A stretch of 64,000 bases of DNA from Thermobifida fusca NBRC 14071 = JCM 3263 (GCF_001592045.1 NZ_BCWB01000040.1:1-64000), one strand, 5' to 3'; positions 28,044 through 37,878 are shown, numbered from the stretch's first letter. Notes: generated by a model from the letters alone, not told the origin. Program-made: numbers and translations.

Positions 28044-28077
28044 ACCGCTCCGGGGTGGTGTGCTTCCCCGGAGCGGT
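28044..28077 (-). terminator. terminator after the small membrane protein
   Basis: ACCGCTCCGGGG (28044-28055) pairs with CCCCGGAGCGGT (28066-28077); a perfect 12-bp stem between two minus-strand genes, separating their transcripts. Confidence 0.65.
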
Positions 28078-28132
28078 GAAGTTTGTCGCGGTTCAGTCAA
28101 CCGTTGCGATATGTCAAGGACTGTGCAGCAGC

Positions 28133-28552
28133 CTACTTCTTGTTGCCCGCCACCATGGTGATGATCCCCAAGATGACCCAGAGCACCGCTGCGGTCGCAG
28201 CGCCACCCAAGATGCCCAGAATCAATCCGCTGCTCAGCAGAGTGCCTACGGCTGCGCCGGCGCCACCGATCAGGGCAGGAACCATGGCGAACCGCCACGG
28301 GTACTGGGCCGCGTAGCGGCGTGCCCGCCGGTCCCCCTTGCTGCCCAGAGCTCCGACCGCACCGCCCACCAGCGCGAAGAAGAAAGCCGCGGACCCGATG
28401 CCGCTCCCCAACGCGCTGAGCACGCCCTCGTTCAAACTGGTCAGCAAGGCGAGCACTCCGGCCACGCCGCCCGCGACCACGGAGCTGCGCCAGGGCCAGA
28501 TCAGTGTCGCCGAGGCGACGGGGGTGAAAGCGTTTCCGCGCTCCAGCGTCAT
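28133..28552 (-). CDS. small integral membrane protein, function unknown
   Basis: A 139-residue protein with about four hydrophobic segments (SSVVAGGVAGVLALLTSL, GIGSAAFFFALVGGAVGAL, MVPALIGGAGAAVGTLLSSG, LGGAATAAVLWVILGIITMV) and a basic loop (SKGDRRARRYAA). GGAGC is 5 bases ahead of ATG 28552, so the longer open frame to 28642 is rejected. No family is recognised. Confidence 0.65.
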   Translation of the reverse strand: MTLERGNAFTPVASATLIWPWRSSVVAGGVAGVLALLTSLNEGVLSALGSGIGSAAFFFALVGGAVGALGSKGDRRARRYAAQYPWRFAMVPALIGGAGAAVGTLLSSGLILGILGGAATAAVLWVILGIITMVAGNKK

Positions 28553-28813
28553 ATCTGCTCCAAGTCCGTTAGTGAACGTTCCGGACGGTACGGCCCGGCT
28601 GTTCTCGTTTCCACCATGCCCCACAACAGGCCCGAGCTCCATCGGGAATCGACCCTGACTTCTCCCTGACGCTGCGCCAGCAGGGAAAAGGGGAATCCCC
28701 GAGCCCCACCCGGTTCCGCTTACTCAACGAACCAGCCGGGCAGAAAGTGCCCGGAAAACCGGTGCCGCGGGAGTCTCGTCCACTGTCCTGCCGTACTCCT
28801 ACGCTTAAGGCGC

Positions 28814-29617
28814 ATGAACCGTTTCCACGTGGTGGACGCTTTCACCGACCAGCCGTTCCACGGCAACCCCGCGGCCGTGCTCGTCCTCGACAGCCCTTAC
28901 GACGACGCCTGGGCCCAGCGGGTGGCTGCCGAATTCAACCTGTCCGAAACCGCGTTCGTCCGGCCCCTTGCCGGGGCGGACGCCGACTACGAACTGCGCT
29001 GGTTCACCCCGACCACTGAAGTGGACCTGTGCGGGCACGCCACCCTCGCCGCCGCCCACGTGCTCGCAGCAGGCGGGGCCGAAGGGCCGTTCCGATTCGC
29101 CAGCCGCAGCGGGGTGCTCACCGTCACCGCGCGCGACGGCCTGCTGTGGCTCGACTTCCCTGCCAACCCGCCGTACGCGAAGGACGTTCCTGACGGGCTT
29201 GTGGCCGCGCTCGGCGGCGAACCGGTGTGGGCGGGGTTCAGCGACGTCAACGACTATTTCGTGGTCTATCCGGACGAAGCGACCGTGCGCGCCCTTGCCC
29301 CCGACCTGGCCGAGGTCGCCCGGTGCACGGTGCGCGGGGTGACCGTCACCGCGCCCGCCGACCCCGGGCAGCCCTACGATTTCGTGTCCCGGCTCTTCGC
29401 TCCCGCGATCGGGATTCCGGAAGACCCGGTGACGGGGAGCGCCCACACCGCGCTCGGCCCGTACTGGGCCCAGCGGCTGGGCCGCACCCGGCTGGACGCC
29501 GTGCAGTGCTCAGCCCGGGGCGGCCGCCTGGTCGTGGAGCTTCCCGCCGATGCCCCCGACCGGGTCCTCATCGGGGGAACAGCGGTCACAGTCAGCGAAG
29601 GGACTCTACGTTACTGA
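28814..29617 (+). CDS. PhzF-family isomerase
   Basis: A 267-residue protein of the PhzF/diaminopimelate-epimerase fold. VDAFTDQPFHGNPAAVLVLD at the N-terminus, FNLSETAFV with the catalytic Glu, FTPTTEVDLCGHATLAAAHVL, and IPEDPVTGSAHTALGPYW in the second half. Phenazine biosynthesis genes are absent, so it is a housekeeping or unknown-substrate relative. Its 3' end overlaps the convergent NUDIX gene by 12 bases. Confidence 0.88.
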   Translation: MNRFHVVDAFTDQPFHGNPAAVLVLDSPYDDAWAQRVAAEFNLSETAFVRPLAGADADYELRWFTPTTEVDLCGHATLAAAHVLAAGGAEGPFRFASRSGVLTVTARDGLLWLDFPANPPYAKDVPDGLVAALGGEPVWAGFSDVNDYFVVYPDEATVRALAPDLAEVARCTVRGVTVTAPADPGQPYDFVSRLFAPAIGIPEDPVTGSAHTALGPYWAQRLGRTRLDAVQCSARGGRLVVELPADAPDRVLIGGTAVTVSEGTLRY

Positions 29618-30505
29618 GGAGCCGCGTTCGACCGGGCTGGACTCTTCCCGCTGGGCAAGCTCGTACGCCCACGACACGGGGGCCGTGTGGACGCCTAGGG
29701 CCGCGGCCTGTGCCCGCGTGTCCGGATGGTCGGTGGCGACGACGATGCGGGTCTGCGGCAGGCGCTCGGAGACGAGCTGCGCTATTGCGGCGGCACTGCC
29801 GTCCGACACCTGGACTACGTCGACCCCGTGGACGGGGGCAGGCAGGGCGGCTCGGCTGTGGGCGTCCACGAGGAGCAGCACGCTGGGAAAACGCCGGTGC
29901 AGCGGGGTGAGGGGCACATCGGGGGGAAGCATGTCGTCCGTAACTCCGACCTGCGCCAGCTCAGTCAACCGGTGGCACAGTGCGCCGGGGGTGATGGACT
30001 GCGGCACCACCGTGGTGTCCACGATCAGCAGGAGCTGTTCAGAGAGCGCGGCCGCCACCTCCGGCCAGACCTTCCCGAACGCGGGCAGCAGCGGCATCGA
30101 CGGCACGTCGGGGACCGGAATCCAGCGGATGCTCTCGCTCTCCGGGTTGCCGGGAGTGAACGGCCGCCGTTCCGGCACACTGGCCAGCACGGTGTCGAAC
30201 ACCCAGACCTGGTGGTCTTGCCGGTGGATGCCGAGCAGAGACAGCGTGCCCAGGTCGCCGTCCACCTCTTCGACGAATTCGCGGATCGCAGCGGAAACAG
30301 AGGACTCGCCGCTGTTGCGGGCACCGCCGGGCAGCCCCCAGGTGCCGCCCTGGTGAGTCCATGGGGCACGGTGCTGCAGCAGCACGTGGCCGGTTCCGGA
30401 CTCGTCCACGCTGTACAACAGCAGTCCGGAAGCCCCGTACAGTCCCCACCGCCGTGAACCGTCGGCCAGGATCACCCAGCCGTCGCCATCCCCTGCGGTC
30501 ACCAT
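29606..30505 (-). CDS. NUDIX hydrolase fused to a NYN/PIN-like domain
   Basis: A 299-residue two-domain protein. Residues about 25-155 carry a NUDIX fold with box GGARNSGESSVSAAIREFVEEVDG, which hydrolyses a nucleoside diphosphate linked to another moiety. The C-terminal half (LLLIVDTTVVPQ...SVLLLVDAHSRAAL...VVQVSDGSAAAIAQLVSERLPQTRIVVATDHPDTRAQAAALG) has the alternating strands and acidic residues of a NYN/PIN-like ribonuclease fold. The first Asp motif reads VDTTVV instead of VDAANVV, so activity is uncertain. ATG 30505 has GGAGGAGG close ahead; an upstream ATG at 30565 lacks a ribosome site. Confidence 0.75.
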   Translation of the reverse strand: MVTAGDGDGWVILADGSRRWGLYGASGLLLYSVDESGTGHVLLQHRAPWTHQGGTWGLPGGARNSGESSVSAAIREFVEEVDGDLGTLSLLGIHRQDHQVWVFDTVLASVPERRPFTPGNPESESIRWIPVPDVPSMPLLPAFGKVWPEVAAALSEQLLLIVDTTVVPQSITPGALCHRLTELAQVGVTDDMLPPDVPLTPLHRRFPSVLLLVDAHSRAALPAPVHGVDVVQVSDGSAAAIAQLVSERLPQTRIVVATDHPDTRAQAAALGVHTAPVSWAYELAQREESSPVERGSSVT

Positions 30506-30565
30506 CCCACCTCCTCCGACGCCCCAGAACCCCCGGATAGGGTCCCACGTGGCATAACTCAGCAT

Positions 30566-31153
30566 GCCTGGTCAAGCTTCCCTTCGGTGGGGATCGCGGC
30601 AACACGTGGCGGGTGGACGGTGCTGTCGCAGGGGACAGGGACACTGGGGCGGGCGGGTGCCGGAGGAGCGGCAGGGGCCTGCTGGAGGCCGCTGCCGTCA
30701 GGGGCACGGCTGGTTCAGGGGACGGCGCGCATGAACTACCGGGGCACCGGTTGAAGCCTTATGCGGAGTGCCGCGTTTTTGGTGCGGGGCAACGGTTGAA
30801 CGCCATTCGATTTCTGGTGTTCATGAATAACAACTGTGTTCCGATGATCCCATCACATTCGCCTCGCTGCTCCCTCTTTCTTCTCGGCTATCAGAACGCC
30901 GCATAGTCCTCCGGGATGTGCGGTGAGAAAAATGAAGGAAATTCAGGTTTTCCCTTCTCTGTTGCTGTCGGGCAAGCAGCAGGACTCCATGATGTATCCG
31001 CTGGTCAACGCGCTTTTCTGCGCGTCGGCCAACGGCTTGTCTGTGACGGTGTGTGCAGGAGGGATCGCGCGTCGCAGAATGTCAGATCCGGGGAAAGAAC
31101 GGCGAAGAGGACCATTTCCTCAGTCGCATAGATATTGCTCCAGGAAGGAATTT
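30566..31153. other. intergenic stretch, no clear gene
   Basis: The composition drops below the window average. A plus frame from about 30936 (MKEIQVFPSLLLSGKQQDS...) runs to 31264 in the same frame as the short peptide, but codon bias and family match are absent. It may be decayed sequence or a long leader. Confidence 0.4.
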
Positions 31154-31264
31154 GTGTCACAGAAAAGCAACGTTCCCTATGGTGCGGGATTTATGAGAAA
31201 ACTCGGGTATAGGGTTATTTACCCAGCCGCAGCCGATGGCTGTCCGGCGAGAGATGCTGCCTAA
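31154..31264 (+). CDS. possible small peptide followed by a terminator
   Basis: A 36-residue frame (SQKSNVPYGAGFMRKLGYRV...) starts at GTG 31154, 4-5 bases after AGGAAGGA, and stops at the base of a hairpin at 31265. The ribosome site plus immediate terminator suggest a real short transcript, but there is no homology or codon support; it may be non-coding. Confidence 0.3.
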   Translation: MSQKSNVPYGAGFMRKLGYRVIYPAAADGCPARDAA

Positions 31265-31301
31265 GGCTCACCGTGAACCATTGCGGCTTTCACGGTGAGC
31301 C
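31265..31301 (+). terminator. hairpin terminator
   Basis: GGCTCACCGTGAA (31265-31277) pairs perfectly with TTCACGGTGAGCC (31289-31301) around an 11-base loop. Confidence 0.6.
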
Positions 31302-31437
31302 CGATCTCTACCTGGACCAGCCCTCAGGTCCTGCCCGGCGCTACCAAGCCGGGCAGTGGAACGCGCGGTTCCTGATCCGGAAGACCCCGGATAGGCCACA
31401 GAGCGCTGTCTGACAGACAAGCACTAAAGGCATCCCC

Positions 31438-32049
31438 ATGACCAACGGACCCTTTCCTTCTGAGAGCCCTTCACCCCAGCCCTCCGACGGCCAGGGCAGC
31501 ACTTCAGGAAACATTCCGGAGCCCGTCACCCAGCTCGCAGCCCAACGCGGTTTCGGTGCCCTCATCGACATGCGCTCCGACGGTACCCGGGCAGAAAAAG
31601 CGCTTGGCGGCTGTGCGATCGCGGTCGGCTCACTGCTGCTCATGGTCCTCGTGGCCTACCTTGCCCCAGAGGACGACCCCTTCTCGTTCTCCCTGCTCCG
31701 CTCTGTACTGCGGTTCTTCGCCCTGTTCTTCCTCTTCGTGGCTGTCTGGGCCGCTGCCGCCGGGCTGCGCGGCCTCATCGTCGCCCCCCGCTCGCACTAC
31801 CTGTACGAAGGCGGAATCATCTACGCGGCAGGAAAACGGCTGCAGCCTGCGGCGTGGGAGGAAATCAGCCACCTGACCACCATCTACGGCAACCGCGCCA
31901 CCGGAACCAAAGGCAAGATCCTCGGTTACAAGGTGTGGCTGGGAGACACCACGTCGTTCGACGTGCCCCTCATCCTCACCGACGGCCGCGACAGCTTCAT
32001 GGACCGCATCATCCACGAAGTGCGCTCCCGCAACCGCCCTATCCGCTGA
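31438..32049 (+). CDS. membrane protein with PH-like C-terminal domain (DUF6585-like)
   Basis: A 203-residue protein. A Pro/Ser-rich N-terminus (1-35), two transmembrane segments (ALGGCAIAVGSLLLMVLVAYL and LRFFALFFLFVAVWAAAAGL) and a cytosolic C-terminal beta-rich part (HYLYEGGIIYAAGKRLQPAAWEEISHLTTIYGN...) resembling DUF6585 proteins of streptomycetes. ATG 31438 follows AAAGG. The next small membrane gene starts 21 bases after its stop, so the pair is likely one transcript. Function unknown. Confidence 0.65.
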   Translation: MTNGPFPSESPSPQPSDGQGSTSGNIPEPVTQLAAQRGFGALIDMRSDGTRAEKALGGCAIAVGSLLLMVLVAYLAPEDDPFSFSLLRSVLRFFALFFLFVAVWAAAAGLRGLIVAPRSHYLYEGGIIYAAGKRLQPAAWEEISHLTTIYGNRATGTKGKILGYKVWLGDTTSFDVPLILTDGRDSFMDRIIHEVRSRNRPIR

Positions 32050-32070
32050 ACCACCACCGGCACCACACCC

Positions 32071-32427
32071 ATGGCTGAACAGCACACCCCCGAGCCGCAC
32101 TCCTCAAACCGCCCCCAGCCAGAACCCGTGCCCAACGCAGAGCACACGGACGCTGCACTTTCCCCTTCCGCTGAGCCGCCCCCGTACGTTCCGCGCCCCG
32201 AGGCCCTGCGGCATGACTTGAAGGTCCGGGGTGAACGGGCGGTCATCTTCGGCGCGCTCTGGCTGCTGGCCGGCGTTCTCATCACCCTGATCACCTACGT
32301 GAACGCCCTGCAGTCGTTCTCCGGCGGCATCTACGTCGTCGCCTGGGGGCCGGCCGTCTACGGCCTCTACCGGATCATCTCCGGACTCATCATGATCAAA
32401 AAGAGTCGCACGCAAAGCGTCAACTGA
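32071..32427 (+). CDS. small membrane protein, function unknown
   Basis: A 118-residue protein with a Pro/Glu-rich N-terminus (1-50) and two hydrophobic segments ([21 protein letters not shown] and [22 protein letters not shown]). The topology (disordered N-terminus, two helices, basic tail) mirrors its upstream neighbour. No family recognised. A hairpin (32451-32481) lies 24 bases past the stop. Confidence 0.6.
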   Translation: MAEQHTPEPHSSNRPQPEPVPNAEHTDAALSPSAEPPPYVPRPEALRHDLKVRGERAVIFGALWLLAGVLITLITYVNALQSFSGGIYVVAWGPAVYGLYRIISGLIMIKKSRTQSVN

Positions 32428-32450
32428 ACACCAACAGGTATCTTCTGATC

Positions 32451-32481
32451 CACCCCCGTGCCGTGTCCTGGCACGGGGGTG
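32451..32481 (+). terminator. terminator before tex
   Basis: CACCCCCGTGCC (32451-32462) pairs with GGCACGGGGGTG (32470-32481) around a 7-base loop. Confidence 0.65.
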
Positions 32482-32596
32482 TGCCCGTCTGCGCGCCGAC
32501 CAGCCCACTCGACCTTCACACCACCCCGGCCGCGGCGGGCATGGACAGGCGGCACAATGCTCCTGTCCCACCCTCAGGGAGAAAGCGGATCAGATT

Positions 32597-34930
32597 GTGA
32601 CGACGTCCATTCACCAGCGGATCGCCGAGGAGCTCGGGGTACGCGAACGGCAGGTACGGGCCGCAGTCGAACTGCTTGACGACGGCGCAACCGTGCCGTT
32701 CATCGCCCGCTACCGCAAAGAAGTCACGGAGATGCTCGACGACGCCCAGTTGCGGGCGATCGAAGAGCGGCTGCGCTACCTGCGGGAACTGGAGGAACGC
32801 CGCACCGTCATCCTGGAGTCGATCAAGGCGCAGGGCAAACTCACGCCCGAACTCGAAGCCGCGATCATGGCCGCCGACTCCAAGGCACGCCTGGAAGACA
32901 TCTACCTCCCCTACAAGCCGAAGCGCCGCACCAAGGCGCAGATCGCGCGCGAAGCCGGACTGGAGCCCTTGGCGGACGCGCTGCTCAACGACCCCTCCCG
33001 CGACCCGCACGACCAGGCCGCCGCCTACGTTGATGCGGACAAGGGGGTCGCGGACACGGCTGCCGCACTGGAAGGCGCCCGCGCCATCCTGGTGGAACGG
33101 TTCACCGAAGACGCCGACCTCATCGGTGAACTGCGGGAACGCATGTGGCAGCGGGGCCGTCTCGTCTCGCGGGTGCGGGAAGGCAAGGAAGAAGTCGGCG
33201 TGAAGTTCGCCGACTACTTCGACTTCGCCGAAGCGTTCACCACCCTGCCCTCCCACCGGGTCCTGGCTCTGTTCCGCGGTGAGAAGGAAGAAGTCCTCGA
33301 CCTCACCCTGGAACCGGAAGAACCGGCAGAAGACCCGAGAGCCCGCAGCAGCTACGAGGTCCGCATCGCCCAGCACTTCGGTATCGCCGACCAGGGCCGT
33401 CCCGGGGACCGCTGGCTGTTGGACACGGTCCGCTGGGCGTGGCGCACCCGCATCCTCGTCCGTCTCGACATCGACCTGCGCTCCCGCCTCTGGCAGGAAG
33501 CCGAAGACGAAGCAGTCCGGGTGTTCGCCGCCAACCTGCGCGACCTGCTGCTGGCCGCGCCCGCCGGCACCCGGCCCACCATCGGTCTCGACCCGGGCCT
33601 GCGCACCGGGGTGAAGGTCGCTGTCGTGGACGGCACCGGCAAAGTGGTGGACACCGCGACGATCTACCCGCACGAACCGCAGAAGCGCTGGGACGAGTCC
33701 ATCGCCGTCCTGGCGGCGCTCGCCCAGAAGCACCGGGTGGAACTGGTCGCGATCGGTAACGGAACCGCGTCCCGCGAAACCGACCGTCTCGCCGCTGACC
33801 TGATCAAACGCCACCCGGAGCTGAAGCTCACCAAGGTGATGGTGTCGGAGGCCGGGGCGTCGGTGTATTCGGCGTCCGCCTACGCTTCCCAGGAGCTTCC
33901 TGACTTGGACGTGTCGCTGCGCGGCGCTGTCTCTATTGCACGACGACTCCAGGACCCGCTCGCCGAGCTGGTCAAAATCGACCCCAAGTCAATCGGGGTC
34001 GGCCAATACCAGCACGACGTGTCCGAGGTGAAACTGTCCCGCTCCTTGGACGCGGTCGTGGAAGACTGCGTGAACGCGGTCGGCGTGGACGTGAACACCG
34101 CGTCGGTACCGCTGCTCAGCCGCGTTTCCGGTATCACGGCGAGCCTGGCCCAGAACATCGTCGCCTACCGTGACGCCAACGGGCCGTTCCGTACCCGTGC
34201 CCAACTGCGGGAAGTGCCGCGGTTGGGACCGAAAGCGTTCGAACAGTGCGCGGGTTTCCTGCGGATTCCTGACGGGGACGACCCGTTGGACTCTTCAAGC
34301 GTCCACCCGGAGGCGTATCCGGTGGTGCGGCGCATCCTCGAGGCGACCGGCCGGGATATCCGGGCGCTCATCGGCGACACGGACACGCTGCGCTCGCTAC
34401 GCCCCGACGACTTCGTGGACGAGCGGTTCGGTCTGCCCACGGTGACCGACATCCTCGCGGAGTTGGAGAAACCGGGCCGGGACCCGCGCCCCGAGTTCCA
34501 GACCGCAGCATTCCGGGACGGGGTGGAGGACATCACCGACCTGAAACCGGGCATGGTGCTGGAGGGCGTGGTCACCAACGTGGCGGCGTTCGGCGCGTTC
34601 GTGGACGTGGGAGTGCACCACGACGGCCTGGTGCACGTCTCAGCGATGTCGAAGAGTTTCGTCAAAGACCCGCGGGACGTGGTCAAGCCCGGCGACATCG
34701 TGCGCGTCAAAGTGCTGGACGTGGATGTGCGTCGCAAGCGGATCTCGCTGACTCTCCGCTTGGACGATGAAGTGGACCAGCGCAGTGGGGAGAACAACCG
34801 CTCCGGCGGGGAGCGCCGGGAGCGGGGTGCGCCGCGGCGCGGGGACCAGCGGCGGCAGCGCGGCGGCCGCGGCGAGCAGCAGCCCATGGGGGCGATGGCG
34901 GAAGCGCTGCGCCGCGCAGGCCTGGTGTAG
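32597..34930 (+). CDS. tex: Tex-family RNA-binding transcription accessory protein
   Basis: A 777-residue Tex protein: N-terminal Tex helical domain ([32 protein letters not shown]), YqgF/RNase H-like domain ([18 protein letters not shown] near 328), tandem helix-hairpin-helix ([30 protein letters not shown] near 510-545) and a C-terminal S1 domain ([38 protein letters not shown] near 648-690). Tex binds nucleic acids and influences transcription. A 50-residue Arg/Gly-rich tail ([21 protein letters not shown]) extends past the S1 domain and probably adds RNA affinity. Start is GTG 32597. The ribosome site is weak. Confidence 0.92.
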   Translation: MTTSIHQRIAEELGVRERQVRAAVELLDDGATVPFIARYRKEVTEMLDDAQLRAIEERLRYLRELEERRTVILESIKAQGKLTPELEAAIMAADSKARLEDIYLPYKPKRRTKAQIAREAGLEPLADALLNDPSRDPHDQAAAYVDADKGVADTAAALEGARAILVERFTEDADLIGELRERMWQRGRLVSRVREGKEEVGVKFADYFDFAEAFTTLPSHRVLALFRGEKEEVLDLTLEPEEPAEDPRARSSYEVRIAQHFGIADQGRPGDRWLLDTVRWAWRTRILVRLDIDLRSRLWQEAEDEAVRVFAANLRDLLLAAPAGTRPTIGLDPGLRTGVKVAVVDGTGKVVDTATIYPHEPQKRWDESIAVLAALAQKHRVELVAIGNGTASRETDRLAADLIKRHPELKLTKVMVSEAGASVYSASAYASQELPDLDVSLRGAVSIARRLQDPLAELVKIDPKSIGVGQYQHDVSEVKLSRSLDAVVEDCVNAVGVDVNTASVPLLSRVSGITASLAQNIVAYRDANGPFRTRAQLREVPRLGPKAFEQCAGFLRIPDGDDPLDSSSVHPEAYPVVRRILEATGRDIRALIGDTDTLRSLRPDDFVDERFGLPTVTDILAELEKPGRDPRPEFQTAAFRDGVEDITDLKPGMVLEGVVTNVAAFGAFVDVGVHHDGLVHVSAMSKSFVKDPRDVVKPGDIVRVKVLDVDVRRKRISLTLRLDDEVDQRSGENNRSGGERRERGAPRRGDQRRQRGGRGEQQPMGAMAEALRRAGLV

Positions 34931-34974
34931 TCGATGCGTGTGGGCGGTGTTGCCAGGCACCGCCCACATGTCGT

Positions 34975-35757
34975 CTATGCGGGGGTCGGGGACGTTTCCG
35001 TGTTGTCGGCTGCCGCGGCGGTCGTCTGGAGCGCCGTGGCGAGGGCTTCCCGGGCTTGTCGGGCAGCCTGCCGGGCCAGGTAGACCTCGACGAGCAGCAG
35101 GTTGGGTAGCCACGACGTCCAGTGGCTGACGGCGTAGGCGGTGGCGAAGAGCTGGTCGAAGTCGCCTCCGTAGAGGGAGTCGAGCCAGGGAAGTTGGATG
35201 GCGACCAGTGCACTGAGCCAGATGCGCAGGGTGACTGCGGCGAACGTCAGGGAGAAGTTGCGCAGCATCCACTCCCGGTGTGCGGCATAGCGGCCGGCGC
35301 GGGCGGTCCGGTAGGCGGCGAGGCCCGTGATGATCCACAGGATGTCGAGGGAGAGGAACGCGGCCATCGCCACAGGGCCGCTGGAGGTCAGCAGGGCGGC
35401 GACGATACCGCTGAGCGCCGAGGGCAGCACTCCGGCGAACAGGTAGACCCGGCCGATCCAGCGGTGCCAGACTCCGCGGCGGCGCAGTCGCCGGCTGAAC
35501 TGGAGTGGGCCGGTGAGCAGCGCGATCCCACCGGTGGCGGCGTGGATGGCGACGGCGGGAAAGTGCAGGGCCGAATCCGGGCGGAGTGCGACCCTGCTGG
35601 AGCCGGGGTCGAGGGACAGGTAGGGGGGCACAAAGATCGCAGCAACGAGGACGCAGGCGAAGGCGGTGATTGCCACGACCAGGGAGGTGCGGTTCCAGCG
35701 GACACCCGGAAGCCGGCGCGGGCTGCGGGGCGGTGCCGTAGCGGAAGAGAGAGTCAT
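34975..35757 (-). CDS. DUF2306 membrane protein
   Basis: A 260-residue protein with seven or so hydrophobic segments and the DUF2306 layout: LHFPAVAIHAATGGIALLTGPLQFS near 75-100, HRWIGRVYLFAGV, YRTARAGRYAAHREWMLRNFSLTFAAVTLRIWL. DUF2306 proteins are often found with transcriptional regulators and have no firm function. AAGGA is 6 bases ahead of ATG 35757. It is divergent from the MerR-type gene and shares the double palindrome. Confidence 0.8.
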   Translation of the reverse strand: MTLSSATAPPRSPRRLPGVRWNRTSLVVAITAFACVLVAAIFVPPYLSLDPGSSRVALRPDSALHFPAVAIHAATGGIALLTGPLQFSRRLRRRGVWHRWIGRVYLFAGVLPSALSGIVAALLTSSGPVAMAAFLSLDILWIITGLAAYRTARAGRYAAHREWMLRNFSLTFAAVTLRIWLSALVAIQLPWLDSLYGGDFDQLFATAYAVSHWTSWLPNLLLVEVYLARQAARQAREALATALQTTAAAADNTETSPTPA

Positions 35758-35808
35758 CGTCGGTCCTTGCTCCTGGAACGGCTGAGGGGGCCGAAACACC
35801 ACAACTTA

Positions 35809-35853
35809 GATAGAAGAATTATCGATAATTGAATTATCGATAACAAAGCTATC
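35809..35853. promoter_or_regulatory. double palindromic operator between DUF2306 and MerR genes
   Basis: AATTATCGATAATT (35817-35830) is a perfect 14-bp palindrome and TTATCGATAA (35834-35843) is a second, 15 bases away centre to centre. GATAG (35809-35813) and CTATC (35849-35853) flank the pair as an outer inverted repeat. This A+T-rich island in GC-rich DNA is the only shared promoter of the divergent genes and is probably the MerR-type regulator's binding site. Confidence 0.7.
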
Positions 35854-35890
35854 TATTGACTGCTGGGGACGCAAGAGCAAAGGAGACAGG

Positions 35891-36523
35891 GTGCGCATCG
35901 GCGAACTGAGTCGGCGAAGCGGCGTGTCCGTGCCGACGATCAAGTACTACCTGCGAGAAAAGATGCTTCCCGAAGGCGAACGCATCGCCGCCAACCAGGT
36001 CAGATACTCCGAAGAGCATCTGAGACGCCTCCGACTGATCCGCAGCCTCATCGACGTCGGTGGACTCCCCGTGCCCACAGTCCGCGAAGTCCTCGCCGAA
36101 ATCGACGCATCCCAGCCTTCGGTGCACCACGCCGTCGCCCTCGCCCACCGCGGACTGCCTGTCCTCACCGGGGAGCGCAGCGACGAGCCCCGGGAAGAAG
36201 CCCGACGCTACGTGGAATCAGTGTTCGCCGCCCGCGGCTGGACAGTCCCCGAAGACCACCCCGGTTTCACCGCGCTCGTAGAAGCCTTGGCTCGGATGAG
36301 CCTGCTGAATCAGCGCGGCTTCTTCGAGTGCGTAGGCCGCTACGCCGAACTCGCTGAAGCGATCGCCGAGGTCGACATCGACCTGATCTCCGGCCACACC
36401 GATGTGGCCGACGTCGTCGAAAAAGCAGTGCTGGGCACAGTGCTTGGCGACGTCGTCATCACCGCGCTGCGCCGCATCGCCCAAGAACAGGTGTTCAACC
36501 GGCGGATGGCGCAAGGCGGCTGA
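35891..36523 (+). CDS. MerR-family transcriptional regulator
   Basis: A 210-residue regulator: winged helix MRIGELSRRSGVSVPTIKYYLREKMLPEGERIAANQVRYSEEHLRRLRLIRSL, followed by a long helix and an effector domain (residues 95-205) with no Cys metal site, so it senses an organic ligand or nothing recognised here. The start GTG/ATG region has the MRIGEL family start. It is divergent from DUF2306 and likely controls it and itself. No terminator is obvious. Confidence 0.85.
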   Translation: MRIGELSRRSGVSVPTIKYYLREKMLPEGERIAANQVRYSEEHLRRLRLIRSLIDVGGLPVPTVREVLAEIDASQPSVHHAVALAHRGLPVLTGERSDEPREEARRYVESVFAARGWTVPEDHPGFTALVEALARMSLLNQRGFFECVGRYAELAEAIAEVDIDLISGHTDVADVVEKAVLGTVLGDVVITALRRIAQEQVFNRRMAQGG

Positions 36524-36631
36524 CCCCTCGCCCACGACGTGGGCAGGCAGTGCCGTCTGCCACGTGTGTTCCGGCATACCTGGGGTAGCCGGGGGTGGGA
36601 CAGGTCTGCAGAGAGCAGAAAGGGAACGACT

Positions 36632-36802
36632 GTGACCACTCCCGAGGAGAACCGGCCGAAGACCCGCGGCACCGAGCAGACACTCCCGGAGCCCGATGTG
36701 CAGGCTCCGAAGCTGCCGCAACCCCGCCCCACCCTGGGCGCGGAACTGGAAGATGCGATGCGGCGGTCCGGACTCTCCCGTGAAGACTTCGGGAAGGAGT
36801 AG
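36632..36802 (+). CDS. small hypothetical protein (56 aa)
   Basis: GTG 36632 follows AGGGA by 5-6 bases. The product is charged and Pro-rich with a C-terminal helix (TLGAELEDAMRRSGLSREDFGKE). No family recognised. Codon bias in the 3' half is consistent with a gene, but the size makes chance possible. Confidence 0.4.
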   Translation: MTTPEENRPKTRGTEQTLPEPDVQAPKLPQPRPTLGAELEDAMRRSGLSREDFGKE

Positions 36803-37878
36803 TACCGCTGCTTGTGGTGAGGGCGGCACCGGGATTCCCGTGACGCCAGCGCACAGCGGCGCTTCCTGTCGTGGCGATGAAGGCTGCCGCCCCATCTGCC
36901 CTGGTGGACTTCCCGGTGGAACACCCCGCGTGTCCGCAGCGCGGCGGACACGCGGCTGGACGGAGCCCGGGAGGAGCGTGCCGGTGCGAGGAGCGCCCTC
37001 GAGGGATACCCCACACCGGTTGCCAGGTGTGCTGGAGAGAAGTCCTCGGTTTTCTCCCTGCTGTTTTTATGTGAAGTGGATCACTATTTAATGCCGTGTG
37101 GGTCACGGTAATTCACAGCGGTTTTCCACAACCCGGGCTGCGGTTGGGGGATCAGAAAAGTTGCCCTTGCGCCCCGAAAAAAGGGACAAACGGTGAGTTT
37201 TAGGTGCATTCGTTGCGCTCGATGTGCCGGGCGAGCATGAGGGAGCCGCTACGTTATCCACAGCCTGTGGATAAAACTCTGTGCATGTTTCCCGCCGACG
37301 AACCACGTCATTCCCGGCTCCGACACCCGACCACCCCGCACCGAAATCGGACCAGCGGCCGCCCCGCAAGAGGCATGACGAGCACCCTGCCCACAGGCAC
37401 GGAACCTGCACGGCCCGGTCCCGTCGGCCTCCTCGCAAGGAAAACAGCAGCCCACCCGGCCCGATCCCGCGCCATGCTGACCCAGCGGCCAGCAGACGCC
37501 GGCCAACTCAAACCAGCGCGAAAAAGCCGTCCACGCCAGACATGCGCTCCCGCCTACACGCAGACAGCGCCAAGTAGTCCGACCTTTCAATTCGGTCAGA
37601 AAAATCCGGTCCGAGAGGCTTCCGCGAACAGGAGAATCCGACAGAGAAACTTGACGAGAAAGTAACTTTAAGAGCTGGTTCAGCCCGGACCATCCTCGAA
37701 AAAATGCCCAGTGACGTGCGGTTTCTTCCAAAACCGCGCCCCGAGAAAGCGCTCTCGGGACGTCGGAAGCCTCCTCGGGACAGCGCAGGAGCACCGCGTT
37801 TCTGAAGTCCTCAAACCCGGAAAATTATCCGGCCAAAAAATGAGAGGACGCGATTCTGCCATCCCCTTTTACTCTGCG
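36803..37878. other. gene-poor stretch with DnaA-box-like sites
   Basis: No convincing gene is seen in either strand; frames present lack ribosome sites and family matches. A+T content is above average near 37060-37290 and 37580-37880. It holds the DnaA-box-like sites listed separately. Confidence 0.45.
37122..37274. promoter_or_regulatory. DnaA-box-like sites, including a perfect inverted pair
   Basis: TTATCCACA (37254-37262) and its reverse complement TGTGGATAA (37266-37274) face each other across 3 bases, and TTTTCCACA lies at 37122-37130. Together with the 27040 and 20106 sites they are more frequent than chance expects. They lie in gene-free DNA, as DnaA titration or control sites would. 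Confidence 0.5.
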
